A stretch of 8,926 nucleotides of DNA from Methanosarcinales archaeon (lineage in GTDB: Archaea; Halobacteriota; Syntropharchaeia; Alkanophagales; Methanospirareceae), in assembly GCA_025464645.1 (NCBI GenBank), contig JAODGF010000071.1, positions 1 through 8,926 of the forward strand. Direction: 5' to 3'. The number at the start of each line of letters is the position of its first letter. Within the stretch, counting starts at the first letter, position 1. This document shows, piece after piece, positions 5,321 to 8,926 of the stretch. Below the pieces are notes generated by a model, which was given only the letters and a program-made list of their open reading frames with translations, searched no databases and was not told where the DNA came from. Both the position numbers and the translations under genes were made by a program.

Positions 5321-6601
5321 ATGAAAATAAAATTTCTTGGTGGTTGCAACGAAGTAGGACGTTCTGCAATATTGGTAGATGGGAAGATCATCTTAGATTA
5401 TGGACTCAGACCATCGGACCCTCCAGAGATACCCCTGGGAAATGGGAGTTTTTCCCCAAAATCTGTGATTGTTTCCCATGCACATCTCGACCACTCTGGT
5501 ATGGTCCCAAGTTTGATGTCCCATGCAGGGGATATTATACCAGACGTTTATATGACTTCGGTGACCGGTGATTTAACCAGACTTCTGGGCAGAGATACGA
5601 TAAAAGTAGGGAGAGACCAGGGATTTTCTTTCTTCGGAGAAGAGGACATCAGGAAAATGGTTGAGCATACGCATACGGTTGCTTATGGCGAGCGACTCAC
5701 ATTAGACGGTTCCCTTGGTGATGATTATGATCTCGAATTATATAATGCAGGGCACATACCTGGCAGTTCGGCGGTGTATTTGAAGAAAGAGAGTGAAGAT
5801 ATAAGCCTGTTTTATACCGGTGATATAAAAACGGGTGTGTCGCGATTAATGGAAAGTGCTTCTCCCCGTGATTTTCCCGCTTCTGACATCTTGCTCATAG
5901 AAAGTACATATTACGACCGGGAACATAGAAACAGAAAGGAACTGGAGCGAGAATTCATAGACTCCATTACAGAAACCTTAGATTCTGGGGGTAATGCGAT
6001 TGTGCCGTGCTTTGCAGTGGGTAGGACACAGGAGATAGTGATGGTTTTGCACTCGTATGGACTTATCCCTTATGTGGATGGTATGGGACTGAGCGTTTTT
6101 AGTTTGTTTAGGAATCAGCCCACGTTCTTAAAAAATGCGAAGGCATTGAATGATGCTTTCGGTGATGCACAGTTTGTAAACTCAAGGAGGCGAAAGAAAG
6201 CCCTTTCGGAACCTTCCGTAATTGTCACCACGGCAGGAATGCTTAATGGTGGACCTGTGCTGTATTATCTAAAAAAAATACACGAAGACCCAAGGAGCAA
6301 AGTGCTCCTTACTGGCTATCAGATAGAGGGAACGAATGGAAGGAGGTTGATAGAGGAAGGATGCGTGGAGACAGATGGAGAGGTAGTGAAAGTGAAATCG
6401 CAAGTGGAGCAATATGATTTCTCTGCTCACGCGGGTGATTCAGAGCTGAAGGAGATAGTGTCGAGATTTTGCAGGAATGGCACTGAGGTTGTGTTCGCAG
6501 TTCATGGAGAACATACAGACGAGTTCGCAACATGGGTGAGCGATAATTTTAGATGTGAAGCGATAGCGCCGAAGATTGGAGAAGAGTTTATAATAGAATA
6601 G
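5321..6601 (+). CDS. Beta-CASP metallo-beta-lactamase ribonuclease, aCPSF2 type
   Basis: A 426-aa metal-dependent RNA nuclease with metallo-beta-lactamase and beta-CASP domains. All motifs are visible: motif 2 H53-x-H55-x-D57-H58 in SHAHLDHSG, motif 3 H145 in NAGHIPGSS, motif 4 D168 in FYTGDIKT, beta-CASP motif A E194 in LLIESTYYDREH, motif B H370 in DFSAHAGDSEL, and motif C H395 in AVHGEH. The start MKIKFLGGCNEVGRSAI is canonical. Without N-terminal KH domains it is not aCPSF1; its size and the ESTYYDREH motif fit aCPSF2 rather than the longer RNase J. Such enzymes process RNA 3' ends or degrade RNA exo- or endonucleolytically. It follows eS1 by 8 bases and is probably cotranscribed with it. 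Its last codons appear to hold the promoter of the downstream tRNA gene. Confidence 0.92.
   Translation: MKIKFLGGCNEVGRSAILVDGKIILDYGLRPSDPPEIPLGNGSFSPKSVIVSHAHLDHSGMVPSLMSHAGDIIPDVYMTSVTGDLTRLLGRDTIKVGRDQGFSFFGEEDIRKMVEHTHTVAYGERLTLDGSLGDDYDLELYNAGHIPGSSAVYLKKESEDISLFYTGDIKTGVSRLMESASPRDFPASDILLIESTYYDREHRNRKELEREFIDSITETLDSGGNAIVPCFAVGRTQEIVMVLHSYGLIPYVDGMGLSVFSLFRNQPTFLKNAKALNDAFGDAQFVNSRRRKKALSEPSVIVTTAGMLNGGPVLYYLKKIHEDPRSKVLLTGYQIEGTNGRRLIEEGCVETDGEVVKVKSQVEQYDFSAHAGDSELKEIVSRFCRNGTEVVFAVHGEHTDEFATWVSDNFRCEAIAPKIGEEFIIE
6587..6594 (+). promoter_or_regulatory. TATA-like box for the tRNA-Gly gene, inside the upstream CDS
   Basis: TTTATAAT is centred about 24 bases before the first tRNA base at 6615, the normal TATA-to-start spacing for archaeal tRNA genes. 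It is made of the Phe-Ile-Ile codons at the end of the aCPSF2-like protein, so the promoter overlaps coding sequence. Confidence 0.5.
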
Positions 6602-6614
6602 AAATGAGAAGAAT

Positions 6615-6768
6615 GCGCCGGTAGTGTAGCCTGGTATCACATAGGCTTGCCAGCCAACCTTTCTTTCTTCAGAAGAAAGAAACGCTGACGAAAGAAAGAA
6701 CTTTTTAGGATAAAAAAGAAAGGATGGGCAAAGAGCCTATAACCCGGGTCCAAATCCCGGTCGGCGCA
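6615..6768 (+). tRNA. tRNA-Gly (anticodon GCC) with an 81-nt intron
   Basis: Exon 1 is 6615-6652 and exon 2 is 6734-6768, giving a 73-nt mature tRNA without encoded CCA. The acceptor stem GCGCCGG (6615-6621) pairs with TCGGCGC (6761-6767, one G-U), and the discriminator is A6768. The D arm has G18G19 in CCTGGTA. The anticodon stem TAGGC (6642-6646) pairs with GCCTA (6735-6739), and the loop is TT-GCC-A plus A38, so the anticodon is GCC at 6649-6651. The T stem CCGGG/CCCGG encloses the loop TCCAAAT, which has C rather than U at position 55. The gene starts 13 bases after the aCPSF2-like stop and ends exactly where the convergent DUF2124 stop codon begins. It decodes GGC and GGU glycine codons. 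Confidence 0.93.
6653..6733 (+). other. Archaeal tRNA intron with canonical bulge-helix-bulge (position 37/38)
   Basis: The 81-nt intron sits at the standard 37/38 site. The central 4-bp helix forms between positions 32-35 (TTGC, 6647-6650) and GCAA at 6728-6731. It is flanked by 3-nt bulges CA|G (6651-6653) and AG|A (6732-6734), the substrate of the archaeal splicing endonuclease. The outer helix is long: CCA 6654-6656 with TGG 6725-6727, an A-A mismatch, then 9 bp CCTTTCTTT (6658-6666) with AAAGAAAGG (6715-6723). No ORF is present, and at 81 nt it is far too short to encode a homing endonuclease. Confidence 0.88.
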
Positions 6769-7242
6769 TTATTTGATAACGACCTCCATGGTGGTATCCA
6801 TCAGTGTATCGAATTTTATCTTCTTGTCCCAGCCCGCGCTCTCAAATATGTTCATGAACCCAACGCCAACGATTTTCGGCTTCTTCCCGCCTGATAGGTC
6901 TTTAATCATACGAACGACATCCTCTGGCGGACATCCAAACTTTGGCATCGCTAATCCACCAAGCACGACGACCGCATCAGGGTTCTCTGGATTGCCCTTC
7001 TCATCTACGACGCTATACCCAATGTTTTCTATCTTCTTTATTTTTCTCGCCTCCTTTGCATCTGCTCTGGGCACATATAACATGTCAAAACCTCGGTCGC
7101 GCACTGTGTAAGCGAGCAATTCGATAAAAGGTGTGCACACTGCTACCGAGCCCGTAAACACCACCTTCGACCCGTCTTTTACATCTGCTACGCTTTCTCT
7201 AAACGTCCCAGTAAAGCCTACTATCCCACTTCTCTTCTCCAT
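6769..7242 (-). CDS. DUF2124 family protein
   Basis: A 157-aa soluble protein matching DUF2124, a family known mainly from methanogens and relatives, with no established function that I know. Visible traits are a Rossmann-like alternation of strands and helices: GSKVVFTGSVAVCTPFIELL (about 24-43, with C36), FDMLYVPRADAKEARKI, and a glycine-rich VVVLGGLAMPKFGCPPEDVV, ending with KIVGVGFMNIFESAGW. The start ATG at 7242-7240 is preceded by AAGGT at a short distance. The stop codon directly abuts the 3' end of the convergent tRNA gene, leaving no spacer, so its transcript probably reads into the tRNA as antisense unless terminated there. Its upstream region holds an inverted repeat and a TATA-like box. 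Confidence 0.82.
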   Translation of the reverse strand: MEKRSGIVGFTGTFRESVADVKDGSKVVFTGSVAVCTPFIELLAYTVRDRGFDMLYVPRADAKEARKIKKIENIGYSVVDEKGNPENPDAVVVLGGLAMPKFGCPPEDVVRMIKDLSGGKKPKIVGVGFMNIFESAGWDKKIKFDTLMDTTMEVVIK

Positions 7243-7255
7243 TTTTTACCTTACC

Positions 7256-7293
7256 CCCTATTCCTATGAGATTTTTTATGTTCTTGAATAGGG
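7256..7293 (-). promoter_or_regulatory. 8-bp inverted repeat in the DUF2124 leader/promoter
   Basis: CCCTATTC (7256-7263) and GAATAGGG (7286-7293) are perfect inverted repeats with a 22-base spacer. A minus-strand TATA-like AATATAAC (about 7311-7304) would place transcription start near 7280, so the right arm spans the region just upstream of the start site. It could be an operator or an RNA hairpin in the leader. Confidence 0.35.
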
Positions 7294-7358
7294 ATATAGT
7301 TTAGTTATATTTTTCTCTTTTGTTTTTGCTTTTTACTTTTTAGAGCTCGATGCTAAAA

Positions 7359-7550
7359 TTATTTCAGAAGTGGTTTGTTTTCCCAGTCATGCCCACTGCA
7401 TGCTTTTAAAATCGGACTACATGGTTCTCCTGCTTTTAAAGCTTTATATGCTCTGTTGTTACAATCCACCAGACATTTCTGATATTCTGCCACAACTGGT
7501 TTTACACAACGTACATGTGCGCAAGCAAAAACAATTATACGAGCCACCAT
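7359..7550 (-). CDS. Small Cys-rich hypothetical ORF overlapping the vapC 3' end
   Basis: A 63-aa open frame starting at ATG 7550 and overlapping the last 16 bases of the PIN-domain gene. I do not recognise it. It has six cysteines: C10, C15, C26, C30, C44 and C51, spaced CAHVRC, CLVDC and CSPILKAC, plus H12 and H54. The first 10 residues are hydrophobic (VARIIVFACA), too short for a clear signal peptide. The Cys spacing could mean metal binding or disulfides. GGGA about 10 bases upstream of the start is a weak ribosome site. The antisense frame is also open, so chance cannot be excluded. If real it would be cotranscribed with vapBC. Without it, 7243-7534 would hold only a promoter and A/T-rich sequence. 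Confidence 0.4.
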   Translation of the reverse strand: MVARIIVFACAHVRCVKPVVAEYQKCLVDCNNRAYKALKAGEPCSPILKACSGHDWENKPLLK

Positions 7551-8011
7551 AAACGAATTCCCAAGGACTCCCTCAAAAATTTAGCTTCTAATCCATAATC
7601 CCTCGCTTTTTCATACATCCCTTTGTCATCTGTTATGAGTTTTGAGCTTGTAACTTCCGCGCAACTCATAAAAACAACATCAAACCCGCTTGCTTTCGTT
7701 ATCCTCCCTATCTCTATCGCTTTTTCCAGCAAATATGCATCTGAATATAGTTCAGAGTTTTGACTTACGAATGACAAAGCCAGCTCCACACTTTCATAAT
7801 CATTCGTCAGCCTCGCAACAACACATACGGTCTCTATCAAGGATATCAAAGGGATATGGTTGTTGTAAATCCCCCTCTCGATTTTAAGCAAGATATTCTT
7901 TGCTTTTCTATGTAAATTCAAATACTCATCATATATTTCATCCTTCTTCTTCCTTCTTGGTGGAATTAACCCTTTTACAATCACTGTCGTGTCTGTTGTC
8001 ACATCAATCAT
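7535..8011 (-). CDS. PIN-domain ribonuclease, VapC-type toxin
   Basis: A 158-aa PIN-domain protein. The four acidic residues of the active site are visible: D7 in MIDVTTDTTVIV, E60 in PLISLIETVCVVARL, D111 in ASGFDVVFMSCAE, and D128 (with D129) in KLITDDKGMYEKA. VapC enzymes are magnesium-dependent RNases that cut tRNA or rRNA and arrest growth when not held by their antitoxin. It is longer than many VapCs because of a charged stretch, PPRRKKKDEIYDEYLNLHRK (17-36), between strand 1 and the second helix. Its ATG overlaps the upstream antitoxin gene by 8 bases, typical of a toxin-antitoxin pair. The catalytic set is complete, so the toxin appears functional; its RNA target is unknown. Confidence 0.85.
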   Translation of the reverse strand: MIDVTTDTTVIVKGLIPPRRKKKDEIYDEYLNLHRKAKNILLKIERGIYNNHIPLISLIETVCVVARLTNDYESVELALSFVSQNSELYSDAYLLEKAIEIGRITKASGFDVVFMSCAEVTSSKLITDDKGMYEKARDYGLEAKFLRESLGIRLWWLV

Positions 8012-8198
8012 ACTTCTTTTCTCTCATCTCTCTGACGATTTTTGTCGTGTCCTCATACTCAATCACCTTCGCAGCAATCCTTGAAATCGCTTCTTCAAGT
8101 GTCACCCTTTTCGTAATCCTCTCGAGTTTCATTGAAAGGAATAAATCAATTGCATCCCTACATATCCGCTCTACTTTTGTATCTTCCATTTCCATCAT
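8004..8198 (-). CDS. VapB-like antitoxin
   Basis: A 64-aa, highly charged, helix-rich protein directly upstream of and overlapping the VapC-type gene; position and size make it the likely antitoxin. The first part, VERICRDAIDLFLSMKLERI, is amphipathic, and the C-terminal YEDTTKIVREMREKKYD could wrap the toxin. No AbrB, RHH or Phd DNA-binding motif is obvious to me, so it belongs to one of the less defined small antitoxin groups. Three Met codons compete: 8198, 8195 and 8189. GAGGAG (about 8204-8199) directly abuts the first, so the third ATG at 8189, nine bases away, is a good alternative start (61 aa). A TATA-like TTTATAAG lies upstream. Confidence 0.72.
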   Translation of the reverse strand: MMEMEDTKVERICRDAIDLFLSMKLERITKRVTLEEAISRIAAKVIEYEDTTKIVREMREKKYD

Positions 8199-8231
8199 CT
8201 CCTCTATTATATATCACTTTTAAGCTCTGTT

Positions 8232-8240
8232 CCTTATAAA
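8232..8240 (-). promoter_or_regulatory. TATA-like box for the vapBC operon
   Basis: On the minus strand ATTTATAAG reads from about 8240 down to 8232, roughly 35-45 bases before the antitoxin start. Transcription from near 8210 would leave a short leader containing GAGGAG. A second AT stretch (ATATATAAT, about 8216-8208) is too close to the start codon. Confidence 0.45.
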
Positions 8241-8262
8241 TGTATCTTTTTCAGCCCCAACC

Positions 8263-8292
8263 ATGCCACCACAGAATGAAGTTCCGTGGCAT
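8263..8292. repeat. Inverted repeat between the broken FN3-type gene and vapBC
   Basis: ATGCCAC (8263-8269) and GTGGCAT (8286-8292) form a perfect 7-bp stem with a 16-base loop. A second small hairpin GGGC-ATTTC-GCCC follows at 8297-8309. The segment 8250-8347 is visibly GC-richer than the vapBC region beside it and holds no convincing gene. It may be a 3' structure of the upstream gene or a remnant of an inserted element. Confidence 0.4.
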
Positions 8293-8347
8293 CCCTGGGC
8301 ATTTCGCCCGCTTAGCCCGTCTCTACACACCCATTAGACTTCTTTCC

Positions 8348-8926
8348 TCACGGGTACCCGACCCGAATCTCAAAGATTCTCAAAATATACTTATAGCCCT
8401 TGCTCAGGGTTGCTCTAATGGTGGTTTAGGACTGGCGCCGGGGGCAGTAGCGCGGATCGAATACTCACCCGGCGCGAACCGTCGGGATTCAGTGGCTCCA
8501 GATTTTAGGTATATGGTCGTCGAGGTGTGGCCGGTGAATGTAACGGTGACATCTCGGTTGGCGTGATTCTCGATTTTCACTTGAGGGTTCTCCCAACTGG
8601 GGATAATGGCGGTCTCTGACTGCGTCTGTACTGTTTACAACGAAGTAATAACAGGTGCCGGGTAACAATCCTGTTAGTTCAATGGTATGATTCTTTACAA
8701 ATAGTGGGTCCCCTTCGCTTTCGGTGTAAATTCCTGACGTTTTGCCGTATTTCACAAAACTATCCGCTACTTCATCTGTATCCCATTTTATCGTTGCAGA
8801 GTTGTCTGTTATATTCGTTACGGTTACGTTTGTGATTATTGGTGGTGTGGTGTCGTTTATGAGCTCTATACCATCTAGTGCATCGTTTCCAAAATAGCAT
8901 ATTGAACTCTGGACAAATCGTGCTTT
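8348..8926 (-). pseudogene. C-terminal part of a secreted, fibronectin-III-like surface protein, two frameshifts
   Basis: The frame enters from the right edge with GNDALDGIELINDTTPPIIT and continues into a fibronectin-III-like domain: VTNITDNSATIKWDTDEV, SFVKYGKTSGIY, HTIELTGLLPGTCYYFVVNSTD. Such modules are common in archaeal secreted and S-layer-associated proteins. Just after NSTDA (about 8620) coherent coding moves to another frame: SETAIIPSWENPQVKIENHA, then VTVTFTGHTSTTIYLKSG and RRFAPGEYSIRATAPGAS, a beta-sandwich-like domain. That frame stops at 8404, but near 8425 (CCTAAACC) the original frame resumes with TTIRATLSKGYKYILRIFEIRVGYP and a stop at 8350-8348. One extra base plus one missing base explain both shifts. 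It is either a decaying gene or carries two sequencing errors. The N-terminus and any anchor lie outside the window. Confidence 0.72.

Noticed and set aside
6773..7111. Plus-strand 112-aa open frame
   Set aside because: Antisense shadow of the DUF2124 gene, low-complexity Ser/Phe/Pro composition, no ribosome site.
7900..8223. Plus-strand 107-aa open frame rich in Ser, Ile and Phe
   Set aside because: Antisense to vapB and the vapC start; its hydrophobic look comes from reading Lys/Glu-rich codons in reverse, not from real membrane segments.
8240..8566. Plus-strand 108-aa open frame
   Set aside because: It lies antisense over the C-terminal frames of the fibronectin-like gene and a hairpin-rich spacer, with no domain sense; the minus strand has recognisable protein motifs here.
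1..8926. CRISPR array, rRNA genes, insertion sequence with transposase
   Set aside because: No regularly spaced repeats, no rRNA-like conserved sequence and no transposase motifs were seen on either strand.

Overview
The window looks archaeal and euryarchaeal, from a methanogen-related lineage. It encodes the archaeal RNase P protein Rpp21/Rnp4, ribosomal protein eS1 (S3Ae), a beta-CASP nuclease of the aCPSF2 type, a UPF0280 protein and a DUF2124 protein (families I know from methanogens and relatives), and a tRNA with a bulge-helix-bulge intron. Several genes have a TATA-like box about 25-30 bases upstream of the start, in places giving leaderless transcripts. An ANME-1/Methanophagales or related source is my guess from protein style; the sequence alone does not prove it.

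Layout. 1-455 (minus): start of a PUA-domain protein that runs off the left edge. 539-1950 (plus): an AbiEi/AbiEii toxin-antitoxin pair, bracketed by a 22-bp perfect direct repeat (474-495 and 1957-1978) and apparently inserted between the divergent PUA gene and rnp4 (1982-2335). 2400-4659 (plus): a tight three-gene cluster of an unrecognised 230-aa protein, a UPF0280 (ApbE-like) protein and PurQ. About 4725-6601 (plus): eS1 followed by the aCPSF2-like nuclease, with a strong TATA box before eS1. 6615-6768 (plus): tRNA-Gly(GCC) with an 81-nt intron, its promoter apparently inside the end of the nuclease gene. From 6769 everything is on the minus strand: DUF2124 (6769-7242), a small Cys-rich ORF (7359-7550), a VapBC-like pair (7535-8198), and the 3' part of a large secreted-type protein with a fibronectin-III-like domain, broken by two compensating frameshifts (8348-8926).

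Function. The stable core is information processing (RNase P, eS1, aCPSF2, tRNA, PUA protein) plus one purine synthesis gene. Two toxin-antitoxin modules sit in it. The AbiE module carries the clearest insertion signature: one repeat copy lies directly upstream of rnp4, so the insertion seems to have kept or duplicated the rnp4 promoter region.

Most worth checking: the repeat-flanked AbiE module, the tRNA intron with several mutually exclusive pairings, the absence of a standard start codon for eS1, the doubly frameshifted fibronectin-like gene, and the Cys-rich ORF overlapping vapC. I do not see a clearly new multi-gene system.
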